Below are positions 24,594 to 32,496 of a DNA stretch of 40,714 bases, piece after piece. Origin of the DNA: Oligosphaeraceae bacterium (lineage in GTDB: Bacteria; Verrucomicrobiota; Lentisphaeria; Oligosphaerales; Oligosphaeraceae); assembly GCA_012799725.1 (NCBI GenBank), contig JAAZKR010000199.1:1-40714 (forward strand), written 5' to 3'. Below the pieces are notes generated by a model. The model made no database searches. It worked only from the letters and a program-made list of their open reading frames with translations, and was not told the DNA's origin. The position numbers were made by a program, and so were the translations under genes. Positions within the stretch are counted from its first letter, which is position 1. Every line of letters begins with the position of its first letter.

Positions 24594-26537
24594 ATGTCAA
24601 AGAAGCGTGCGTTTAAAACCGAAGTACAACGACTTTTGGATTTGGTGATCCATTCTTTATATTCAAATAAGGAAATCTTTTTACGCGAGCTTTTGTCCAA
24701 TGCTTCTGATGCTATAGACCGTGCTCGTTTTGAGTCGCTTAAGGACGAAAGCATCCTTGAGGACGATCCGGAATGGAAGATAAAAATCAGTGTTGACGCT
24801 GAGAAAAAACTTTTGACCATCTCGGACAATGGCATAGGCATGAACGCCGAAGAGGTGGAGAAGAATATCGGCACGGTGGCTAACTCCGGCACAAAGCAGT
24901 TCTTGGAACAACTGCAAGAAAATAAGGAGAGCCTGGCACCTGAGCTTATAGGACAGTTCGGCGTGGGTTTCTATTCCGCTTTCATGGTGGCAGACAAGGT
25001 AACCGTACTTACCCGCCGGGCCGGTCAGGAGGCGGTGCGCTGGGAGTCCACCGGCGATGGCTATTATACTCTGGAGAAAGCCGAGCGTGAAAAGCGCGGC
25101 AGTGATATTATCCTGCATCTTAAGGACGAGCATGCCGAGTATCTCGAGGAGTGGAAGATACGCAAGACGGTTAAGAAGTACTCCGATTTCGTCGAGCATC
25201 CGATCTGCATGGATATCGTGCGTGAAGAAGTGGAACGCGATGAAGAGGGCAAAGAAATAGAGGGTGCTGAGCGCAAGGTTACGGTCACCGAGGAGGTCTT
25301 GAATTCGCGAAAGGCGATCTGGCTGCGTCCCAAAGATGAGGTTAGCGCAGAGGATTACGCTGAATTCTACAAGCATATCAGCCACGATTTCCAGGACCCC
25401 TTTGAGAGCATACACTGGAACGTGGAGGGTCAGGCCGAATTCAAAGCCCTGGTCTATATCCCGCAGCGTCCCGGTATTGACCTGTTTATGCCCGAGCAGA
25501 AGAATAAGGGCATACAACTCTACGTGCACCGGGTCTTTATTACGGACAACTGCGAGGAGCTGCTGCCCGGTTATTTGCGGTTTCTGCGTGGTGTGGTGGA
25601 TTCCTCGGACTTGCCCCTGAACGTTTCGCGTGAAATGCTGCAAGAGGCGCGCGCGTTGCAGATCATACGCAAGAACATAGTCCGCAAGGTGCTCGATACA
25701 CTGGCGGGGATCAAGGAAAAGCAGATCGAGCGCTATGAAAAATTCTGGGCAAGTTTCGGCAAAGTGCTCAAGGAGGGGCTGCATACAGATTTTGAAAATC
25801 GTGAAAAGCTGCAAGAGCTGCTCCTGTTTGAAAGCAGCGGCACCGAGCCGGGTAAGCTGACTTCACTGGCCGATTATGTGAAGCGTATGCCTGAAGAGCA
25901 AAAGGATATCTATTATCTGACCGCTGAAGACCGCAATGCCGCACAAAACGCGCCACAGCTGGAAATATTCCGCAGCAAAGGCTACGAAGTACTGTTCATG
26001 ACCGACCCCATAGACGAATGGATAGTCAATGATATCACCAGCTACAAAGATAAAAAGCTGGTTAGTATCAGCAAGGGCGAAGTGGACTTGGACAGCGAAG
26101 ATGAGAAAGCCGCCAAAGAAGAAAGCCGTAAAAAGGCAGCCGAAGAAAATAAGGGCTTGCTGGAGCAACTCACTGCCATTTTGAGCGACAAGGTAAAAGA
26201 GGTGCGCTTCTCCAAACGTCTTACCGAAAGCGCCTGTTGCCTGGTCAGTGACGAGTGGGGCATGGGGGTGCAAATGGAGAAAATACTCAAGGCCATGCAG
26301 CAGGAAGTGCCTACCTCCAAGCGTATCTTGGAGCTTAATCCTGAACATGAGCTGGTGGGGATTATGCGTCAACTGCATGATAAGCAGGCCGATCATCCCA
26401 AACTGGCCGAATATGCTCGCTTGCTCTATGATCAGGCCTTGCTCATGGCTCAGTTGCCTATCGAAGACCCACTCAGCTTTGCTAAAACAATCAGTAACCT
26501 GATGGTTGAAGAAGGCAGCAAATTGACTGAAGAATAG
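24594..26537 (+). CDS. htpG: Molecular chaperone HtpG (bacterial Hsp90)
   Basis: ATP-dependent chaperone acting as a dimer in the cytoplasm. The 647 residues are slightly more than the E. coli protein (624). The N-terminal GHKL ATPase domain shows NASDAIDRARFESL, ISDNGIGM, GTVANSGTKQFLEQL and GQFGVGFYSAFMVADKV. The middle domain has YVHRVFITDNCEELLPGYLR followed by GVVDSSDLPLNVSREMLQ, including the catalytic-loop Arg region. The C-terminal part carries the dimerisation segment. A strong AGAAGGAG precedes the ATG. A charged, Lys/Glu-rich stretch around residues 500-520 is an ordinary linker. Confidence 0.97.
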   Translation: MSKKRAFKTEVQRLLDLVIHSLYSNKEIFLRELLSNASDAIDRARFESLKDESILEDDPEWKIKISVDAEKKLLTISDNGIGMNAEEVEKNIGTVANSGTKQFLEQLQENKESLAPELIGQFGVGFYSAFMVADKVTVLTRRAGQEAVRWESTGDGYYTLEKAEREKRGSDIILHLKDEHAEYLEEWKIRKTVKKYSDFVEHPICMDIVREEVERDEEGKEIEGAERKVTVTEEVLNSRKAIWLRPKDEVSAEDYAEFYKHISHDFQDPFESIHWNVEGQAEFKALVYIPQRPGIDLFMPEQKNKGIQLYVHRVFITDNCEELLPGYLRFLRGVVDSSDLPLNVSREMLQEARALQIIRKNIVRKVLDTLAGIKEKQIERYEKFWASFGKVLKEGLHTDFENREKLQELLLFESSGTEPGKLTSLADYVKRMPEEQKDIYYLTAEDRNAAQNAPQLEIFRSKGYEVLFMTDPIDEWIVNDITSYKDKKLVSISKGEVDLDSEDEKAAKEESRKKAAEENKGLLEQLTAILSDKVKEVRFSKRLTESACCLVSDEWGMGVQMEKILKAMQQEVPTSKRILELNPEHELVGIMRQLHDKQADHPKLAEYARLLYDQALLMAQLPIEDPLSFAKTISNLMVEEGSKLTEE

Positions 26538-26605
26538 TTCAGTTGACATGGCGCCACAGCTAGTTCATGTGGGTTGGAGCGTCAAATTCACTCCAGGCCT
26601 TTTGT

Positions 26606-26618
26606 GTGTTCTATGGTT
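26606..26618 (-). repeat. AACCATAGAACAC repeat
   Basis: On the minus strand this reads AACCATAGAACAC, one mismatch from AACCACAGAACAC at 2875-2887. It sits in the 201-bp spacer between htpG and the lipoprotein gene. The rest of that spacer is simple-sequence repeat. Confidence 0.55.
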
Positions 26619-26688
26619 ACAACTCCCTAGCCGCAGCGAGGCGACACCGGTATAATGCCCGTGGTACCCGAACCTCCGGGTCACAAAA

Positions 26689-26745
26689 CACTGACTCATG
26701 ACCACCAACCACCAACTACCAATCACGACCATCAACCAATGATCA
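26689..26745 (+). repeat. Degenerate 7-bp tandem repeat overlapping a start codon
   Basis: The stretch is built of roughly seven-base units of the form ACCACCA, ACTACCA, ATCACGA, ACCAATG and ATCAATG. It runs into the proposed ATG at 26739. A similar TGACCACTGACCCATGAC block overlaps the dedA-like start at 11676 on the other strand. Confidence 0.6.
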
Positions 26746-27941
26746 ATGACAAAACGCTTTGGCGGCAGTTATTCGTGTTTGTCACGAGGCTTCGCACATT
26801 AACAATACTTTCAGCGCTGATGCTTTGTCTGCTCTGTTCTTGCCGGAGGCATGCTTCACCCCCATTGTCTTCACTGACTCTCTGGCAAAGTCAATGGCAG
26901 GCAGTGGCCTTGCCGGCTGATATTGTCTCTGACGGTATGAAGCTGTGTTTGCCGCCGGTTCCGGTGTATTACGCTGCTTTGGTCGGCAACGAACAGACTC
27001 GTCCACTTATTTTGATTCCTGATGATGAAAGCCTGTCCATATTGCTTAGTCAATATTGCCAGGCTTGGAATCAGGTGTTGGCGCATAAGTTGCCATCGCA
27101 AATAGAGTTGCCCGATGTTTTCTCCTTGCCGCCTGCCGCCTGGTGCAGCAGCATCAGTATCGAGGATTTTCAACAAAGTGGCGTATTCCTTTACAGGGCG
27201 CTCAAGCAAGAAGACTTGTCGGCGGAAGAAAAAGAACGTTTGCAGTTATTATTGCTCTATCACGAACAACAGTTGGAACTGCTGAAAACCCTGCACTTCA
27301 TGGATAGGCTTAATCGTGGCAAGGAAACAGAACTGGTTGCGGCGCTGAAGCAGTTTCGGGCATACGCCTCATTCCGGCATAAATTCGCCGAGCGCCTGAC
27401 AGCTGCATTTATGCCGGAGTTGCTTGCCGCAAATCAAGTGGTTGACGACTTCCTGCGACCCTGGATTTCACTGCCGGAATTGCAGAATCCTTTGCGCAGC
27501 CTGCCCCCGCTGTGGATGTCTTTAGCGGCTGATGAAGAACAGCCTGACTTGGGCGAAAAGCTTACCCTTACTGAATGGAGCGCCAGACAACCGCTGGCCA
27601 GGCGTTATGCAACAGTCCGGGAAGAACTGCAAGAGCGTAAGCATGATTTAGAGACTGGCCACCAGGGCTTCACATGGATGGTGCTTGGCTTCGACAGACC
27701 TGAAAAAAGTGATGATACGCAACTATATATCTTTGCACTGCCATTGTCCGAGGAAAGCGAGTTTTACCTGAACGGCAAGCGATTGTACAGCGAAAACAAA
27801 CAGGCTTGCCTACTGCCTTTGCCAGATGCTGAGGCCGGAGAGGAACAGCTGCTGGTGATGAAACTGCCTAATGCTAGTCTTAATTCGCAGCTCTGGGCGC
27901 CTTGGTTGATAGCTGTGAAAAAGGCGGCAGATAGCGATTAA
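26739..27941 (+). CDS. Predicted lipoprotein of unknown function
   Basis: I do not recognise a family. From the ATG at 26739 the protein has 400 residues. Residues 1-30 form a signal sequence (basic MINDKTLWRQLFVFVTRLR, hydrophobic TLTILSALMLCLLCSC), with LCSC as a lipobox-like site, so the mature protein is probably anchored to a membrane by its Cys. The remainder is largely alpha-helical by composition (for example around 165-215) with a C-terminal beta-rich part, including FTWMVLGFDRPEK and LYIFALPLSEESEFYLNGKR, that resembles a beta-sandwich fragment. The frame extends upstream to 26655, but that part is low-complexity repeat (THDHQPPTTNHDHQ) and is unlikely to be coding. Confidence 0.65.
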   Translation: MINDKTLWRQLFVFVTRLRTLTILSALMLCLLCSCRRHASPPLSSLTLWQSQWQAVALPADIVSDGMKLCLPPVPVYYAALVGNEQTRPLILIPDDESLSILLSQYCQAWNQVLAHKLPSQIELPDVFSLPPAAWCSSISIEDFQQSGVFLYRALKQEDLSAEEKERLQLLLLYHEQQLELLKTLHFMDRLNRGKETELVAALKQFRAYASFRHKFAERLTAAFMPELLAANQVVDDFLRPWISLPELQNPLRSLPPLWMSLAADEEQPDLGEKLTLTEWSARQPLARRYATVREELQERKHDLETGHQGFTWMVLGFDRPEKSDDTQLYIFALPLSEESEFYLNGKRLYSENKQACLLPLPDAEAGEEQLLVMKLPNASLNSQLWAPWLIAVKKAADSD

Positions 27942-27981
27942 TGCTGCTCGCGCATCTGCATATATTTTGGAATCCAGCTTA

Positions 27982-29709
27982 ATGCGTCGTAAATCAAATG
28001 GCTCCAATCCCACCGCTGCATTTCTGCCCATGAGCCGCAAAGAAATGCAGGCTAGAGGCTGGGAGGAGCTTGATATATTGTTGATCAGTGGCGATGCCTA
28101 TGTGGACCATCCCGGTTTCGGCGTTCCTCTGCTGGCGCGCATGCTTGAAAAGCAGGGCTACCGCGTGGGCATAGTGGCGCAACCACGCTGGGACAACCCG
28201 GAAGATATACAAAAAATGGGGCGCCCCAGGCTTTTTTGCGGCGTTTCTGCCGGAAGTCTGGATTCTATGCTCTGTCATTATACCGCCTTTCGCAAGAAAC
28301 GCCACGATGATCCCTATACTCCGGGTGGCCGTGCCGGGGCTCGCCCTAATCGAGCCTGCCTGGTTTACAGCAACTTGGTAAAAGCCGCATTTCCCGGCCT
28401 TTGCCTGGTGCTGGGCGGAATAGAAGCCTCTTTGCGCAGATTTGCTCATTACGACTTTTGGAGTGATAGCCTGAGACGCTCGTTACTGCTTGATAGCAAG
28501 GCCGATTTGCTGGTTTATGGCATGGGTGAGTACGCCATTGGCGAAATTGCTGCCCGCTTGCAAAACAACCAGGATTTGGAGGGTGTTAGGGGCACGCTAA
28601 GAGTTTCTCGGCAGTTTGATGATAAGGTCAGACTGCTGCCATCATACGAAGAAATACTGCAAGACAAAGGCAAGCTGTTAACCGCCACCAAGGAAATGGA
28701 GTTAGCCATGCATGCCGGTCTGCCCTTGGCTCAGAAACATGGCGACCGCTATGTCTATTGTGAGCCACCCGCTCCATTGCCCAGCGAAACGCAGCTGGAT
28801 TCTTTCTATGAGCTGCCTTTCACCCGCGAAGCGCATCCTTCCTATGAGCAGCCTGTTCCGGCTTTGGACATGCTTAAATGGAGCGTTACGGCCTTGCGTG
28901 GCTGTGCCGGAGCCTGCGCCTTCTGTTCGCTGGCCTCGCATCAGGGGCGCTATGTACGCTCACGCTCACCGGCTTCCTTGCAGAAGGAGATACTGGGCTT
29001 GACTCAGCTCAAAGGCTGGAAGGGCATAGTCTCCGACGTAGGGGGCGCTACCGCTAATCTCTGGGGTGCCAGCTGTAGCATGGAGGGCAAGGGCTGCCGG
29101 CGTCAAAGCTGCCTCTTTCCTGATTTTTGTCCGCATTTGCGCTTGCAGCAGAGTGCTTACATAGAGATGTTGCGTAGTCTTAGGAAGCTGCCCGGTGTGC
29201 GGAAGGTAGGCATAGCAAGTGGTGTGCGCTTTGATGTGGCTTTACGTGATCCGGGTTTCTGTCAGGCACTGGTGGGTGAATTTGTCAGCGGTCAGTTGAA
29301 GTTGGCACCGGAACATACTGAAGACAAGGTTCTTAGGCTGATGCGTAAAACTGACTTCGCTGTCTTCGAGGAATTCAAGCATCGTTTTGAGCAGTTGTGC
29401 CGACAATATGGCAAGGAACAATATATTGTGCCATATGTTATTAGCGCTTATCCGGGCTGCACCATGCAAGATATGCAAGCTATGGCAGCCTGGTTTAAAA
29501 AGCGTGGTTGGCGACCGCAGCAGGCGCAATGTTTCATACCTACACCGGGAACTATCGCCACTGCTATGTACTATGCTGAAATCGACTTGCAAGGAAATAA
29601 AATATACGTGGCTAAAAGCGACCGTGAAAGAGAAGACCAACATGCCGTGCTGTATGAACAGAGAAAAACAACCAGACAAACAGCACGACGGCGAAATAAG
29701 CGGCAGTAG
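27982..29709 (+). CDS. ygiQ: YgiQ-family radical SAM protein
   Basis: An uncharacterised but widely conserved radical SAM protein (UPF0313/YgiQ). From the ATG at 27982 it has 575 residues; the family start FLPMSRKEMQARGWEELDIL supports this over the TTG at 27967. An N-terminal B12-binding-like region (LLISGDAYVDHPGFGVPLLA) is typical of the family. The cluster motif CxxxCxxC is in GCAGACAFCSLASHQGR. Other cysteine clusters (CSMEGKGCRRQSCLFPDFC) and KLAPEHTEDKVL are also family hallmarks. The biochemical role is unknown. The C-terminus is short and basic (TTRQTARRRNKRQ). A dispersed repeat begins only a few bases after the stop. Confidence 0.9.
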   Translation: MRRKSNGSNPTAAFLPMSRKEMQARGWEELDILLISGDAYVDHPGFGVPLLARMLEKQGYRVGIVAQPRWDNPEDIQKMGRPRLFCGVSAGSLDSMLCHYTAFRKKRHDDPYTPGGRAGARPNRACLVYSNLVKAAFPGLCLVLGGIEASLRRFAHYDFWSDSLRRSLLLDSKADLLVYGMGEYAIGEIAARLQNNQDLEGVRGTLRVSRQFDDKVRLLPSYEEILQDKGKLLTATKEMELAMHAGLPLAQKHGDRYVYCEPPAPLPSETQLDSFYELPFTREAHPSYEQPVPALDMLKWSVTALRGCAGACAFCSLASHQGRYVRSRSPASLQKEILGLTQLKGWKGIVSDVGGATANLWGASCSMEGKGCRRQSCLFPDFCPHLRLQQSAYIEMLRSLRKLPGVRKVGIASGVRFDVALRDPGFCQALVGEFVSGQLKLAPEHTEDKVLRLMRKTDFAVFEEFKHRFEQLCRQYGKEQYIVPYVISAYPGCTMQDMQAMAAWFKKRGWRPQQAQCFIPTPGTIATAMYYAEIDLQGNKIYVAKSDREREDQHAVLYEQRKTTRQTARRRNKRQ

Positions 29710-29713
29710 TAAT

Positions 29714-29792
29714 CCTAAAAAAGCAGTTGACTTTTTCCCTTGTCCGGCAATCAGCATCTTTTTCCGATGCGGACTGAAGCCGAAAGGCGACT
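29714..29792 (+). repeat. Hairpin-rich dispersed repeat, copy 1
   Basis: It starts CCTAAAAAAGCAGTTGACTT and ends GAAGCCGAAAGGCGACT, 4 bp after the ygiQ stop. A second copy (40596-40682) begins 1 bp after the stop of the O-antigen-ligase-like gene. It contains GCATC/GATGC and GCC-GAAA-GGC hairpins. Part of a 671-bp spacer (29710-30380) without a gene. Confidence 0.75.
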
Positions 29793-29910
29793 GAGCCCTG
29801 ACAAGGGCTGCACCATGCATGACCTCGGCTGACCGAACCTGGAGGCCAAAAGTCGCCTGAGCCCTGACAAGGGCTGCACCATGCATAGCCTGGCTGACCG
29901 AACCCGGAGG
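29788..29910 (+). repeat. Tandem 66-bp repeat with GCCCT/AGGGC hairpin
   Basis: Two copies, 29788-29845 and 29854-29910, share CTGAGCCCTGACAAGGGCTG then CACCATGCAT and GGCTGACCGAACC. The hairpin AGCCCT-GACA-AGGGCT is in both. The unit follows directly on the dispersed repeat at 29714. Confidence 0.75.
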
Positions 29911-29920
29911 GTTAGGGAAC

Positions 29921-29976
29921 CCGAGGCAGGATCACCCCCTAAAATCAGCGCCTGGAAGGCGCCACTTTATGATGAA
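29921..29976 (+). repeat. GCGCCTGGAAGGCGC hairpin repeat, copy 2
   Basis: CCGAGGCAGG (29921-29930) and AGCGCCTGGAAGGCGCCACT continuing to ATGATGAA (29947-29976) match 24341-24380, separated by 16 extra bases. The rest of the spacer to 30380 shows no gene or clear RNA. Confidence 0.65.
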
Positions 29977-30380
29977 TTTGCCGTGTCGGCCAGCGAGGAA
30001 GCCGAGTGAGGCCACCTCGAAAGAGCTTGTATGACAACGAATTAAAGAAAAATTGCCGGCAAAATCTTTCATAAACAAGAAGAACTCTAGCAACTGCACT
30101 ACAGAAGACCGACCCATTACTCCAGAACAGTTGCTTTAATTTTTCACAGCCCCTTAGGGTTGATTTTCTTGGGACTAAGCATACATTTAAGCAGTCGTTC
30201 TAAAATCAGGGTGACGGTTCTGGAATTTGCTAACGGCGCACTGTAGACTTGGCTCTAGCTAATCCATAAATCGGCGCGTAATGGCAAGGATGTTATGTTA
30301 AATATGGCATTAGGCAAAGGAATGCTTCCGTGATGTTCTTCGCTTCCGGTGACTTTCACTACACAATCACAGAGTAGGGC

Positions 30381-32246
30381 ATGTTTGACAAAATCAAGAC
30401 ACGCTGCCTCAAGCTATGCTTCTTGCTTGTGGCCATATTCGCTTGCACTGCATATGCAGACGAGGTGCAAGAATGGCGAGAACTGCTTAAAAATCCCACG
30501 TTTAATGCAGCCGATGGCGGCACAGAAACAGATGGCTGGGCTCTGCGCAGTGCCGGCTATGGCAGCTTCAAGGTGATTCAGGCAGAAGAGGGCGAAAGCG
30601 GCAATATTCTGCAAGCAACAGCGACACAGACCTCGCCTAAACCCTGGTCAATGGAACTGCTGCAAGAGTTGGACAGCGACATAGAACATGGTTCTGTGCT
30701 GCATATCAGCTTCGAGTATAAACTATCAGCAAACTATTGTTTTCATTTCTATTGGCAGGTGCAGGCCTCGCCTTGGCCTAAGCTGCTTTCGTTAAAGATC
30801 AATGAGCCGACAGACAGCTGGCAAGGCATCAAGGTCGCAGTGCCCATACACGAGGACTACTTCGCTAAAAAAACTGCATTTTCCTTTCACTTGGCCGAGG
30901 CACTTGGGCAGGTACAGCTGCGAAACCTGTCCGCCAAGCTTTATCCGCCGGGTACGGACCCGGAAAAGTTGCAAACCAATGTCAACCCAGTACTGGGAGG
31001 GGATTTTTATGACAAGGATTGGCGTGCTTTGGTTTTGCAGAAAATCGAGCGCAACCGCAGGGGGCTTTTGCAGCTGAGCCTGCAAAAGGAGGGTAAGGAG
31101 TTGCCCAAGGCCAAAGTAATACTGCAACAAAAAAGCAGCTCATTTTCTTTGGGAGTGGAGGCCAGCGCCGCTTTGCTAAGTCCGAATGTACTTAGGCGTC
31201 GCGAATTGTCACAGTTGCAGGCGCGGATTGCTCCCTTTGTCGGCCTTTTGCCCGATTATCAAAAGATCATCTTAGGCAGTCCACTTTTTAGTCATGTATC
31301 TTTTTATGATGGCATGCACTGGCGTGATTACGAGGCCTGGGGCAAGACGGTGCTGCCGGCCTTGTTTAAGCAGTGCCAAAATGCCGGAAAAGCCTTGCGT
31401 GGTCACGCCCTCTTTACTCCGGCATATATGTTTGCGCCGCCCAAATGTCGCGGCTTGAGCCGGGATAGACTCTGGGAACAGCTTATGAAACATATTGAAA
31501 CTATGTGTAGTTTGTATTCAGGCAGCTTACAGTCCTGGGAGGTCTTGCATGGCGTCATAGAATATGATGAAATCTATAATTTCATCGGAGTGGAAAGTAT
31601 ACCGGAAGCCTTTAAACTGGCGCGAAAAACTGCTCAGGGCAAGCAATTGCTGTTGAGCGACCTGAATTCGCTGGGCGAAATCTCCGAAGTGCCCTTGAAC
31701 GACCTCATAGAGCTGCTGGAATGGCTCAAAAATGAAGAGGTCAGCGTGGATGCCCTGGTATTGGGTGTGAATCTTAAGCGCTTGGATGTCGCCCCGCAAT
31801 CCATGGAAAAACGGCTGGATCGCTTAGCCGGCAAGAGTGGCTTGCCCATCTATATCAGAGATTTTGCAGTCAACGAGGAGAACCCGGAAGTACAAGCGGA
31901 TATGGTGCGTGATTATTTTCTGCTATTTTTCTCACGTCGTGAATTGCGCGGTGTCAGCTTAGGTGAGCCTTGGGAAGCGGCATTGCTTAATGCCAACATG
32001 GCGTACTATGACAAGAAAATGCAACCAAAAAAATCTATGCTGGCCATACAAAAGCTGTTGCAGGAAGACTGGCAAAGTAACCTGGAGCTGGAGAGCGACG
32101 AAAATGGCAAGCTGGAAACCAGCCTGTTTCTAGGACGCTATGACTTGATAGTTAAGCATGGCGAACAAGTCCTGAAACAAGAAATAGAAATCAAAGACCC
32201 TGATCTTGCCGTACAAATCACATTGACCCTGGATGCCAATCCCTGA
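30381..32246 (+). CDS. Secreted GH10-like protein with degenerate active site
   Basis: The 621 residues begin with a signal peptide (basic MFDKIKTR, hydrophobic LCFLLVAIFACTAYA, cleavage expected after A26), so it is exported. Residues about 30-195 resemble a carbohydrate-binding beta-sandwich (LLKNPTFNAADGG..DGWAL start, typical of CBM4/9-like modules). From about 220 the sequence follows a GH10 xylanase barrel: LRGHALFTPAYM (340-350), LQSWEVLHGVIEYDE (384-398), AFKLARKTAQGKQLLLSDLN and GLPIYIRDFAV. In active GH10 enzymes the acid/base Glu sits in WDVVNE and the nucleophile Glu in ITELD; here the positions appear as H390-G391 and D494. It may bind rather than cut polysaccharide, or use another mechanism. 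Confidence 0.75.
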   Translation: MFDKIKTRCLKLCFLLVAIFACTAYADEVQEWRELLKNPTFNAADGGTETDGWALRSAGYGSFKVIQAEEGESGNILQATATQTSPKPWSMELLQELDSDIEHGSVLHISFEYKLSANYCFHFYWQVQASPWPKLLSLKINEPTDSWQGIKVAVPIHEDYFAKKTAFSFHLAEALGQVQLRNLSAKLYPPGTDPEKLQTNVNPVLGGDFYDKDWRALVLQKIERNRRGLLQLSLQKEGKELPKAKVILQQKSSSFSLGVEASAALLSPNVLRRRELSQLQARIAPFVGLLPDYQKIILGSPLFSHVSFYDGMHWRDYEAWGKTVLPALFKQCQNAGKALRGHALFTPAYMFAPPKCRGLSRDRLWEQLMKHIETMCSLYSGSLQSWEVLHGVIEYDEIYNFIGVESIPEAFKLARKTAQGKQLLLSDLNSLGEISEVPLNDLIELLEWLKNEEVSVDALVLGVNLKRLDVAPQSMEKRLDRLAGKSGLPIYIRDFAVNEENPEVQADMVRDYFLLFFSRRELRGVSLGEPWEAALLNANMAYYDKKMQPKKSMLAIQKLLQEDWQSNLELESDENGKLETSLFLGRYDLIVKHGEQVLKQEIEIKDPDLAVQITLTLDANP

Positions 32247-32314
32247 TTGCTTGGCAATGGCTATTGGATGTGTTCAAGCCATACCATAGGCAGTAAAAAT
32301 AGCATAGTAGTGCC

Positions 32315-32340
32315 TTTACAAGGCATTGTCTTTGGGTAGG
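32315..32340 (+). repeat. Dispersed repeat, copy 2 (TTTACAAGGCA family)
   Basis: TTTACAAGGCATTGTCTTTG continuing GGTAGG matches 533-560. It lies in the 250-bp convergent gap between the GH10-like gene and fhs, which otherwise shows no gene or clear terminator. Confidence 0.6.
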
Positions 32341-32496
32341 ACTCTCTTTTCAAGCTGAAGCCTGGGGTCAAGCCTAGTTAAGAGCTTGTAGTGCAAGGTT
32401 TTGAGCAGAATATAATTTCGTTTGGAACACAACATGCACGACCGGTGGGAAAACGCAGTCTGAGCGATCCGGCTGCTCTCTGACCCCCGTGATCAA

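Noticed and set aside
29788-29910. Possible CRISPR array
   Set aside because: There are only two units, they abut with almost no spacer, and no cas genes are near. It is a tandem repeat, not a CRISPR.
29719-30117. Short frames in the spacer between the YgiQ-type gene and the GH10-like gene
   Set aside because: They are made from the tandem repeats (for instance a repeated MHGAALVRAQ on the minus strand) and lack ribosome-binding sites.
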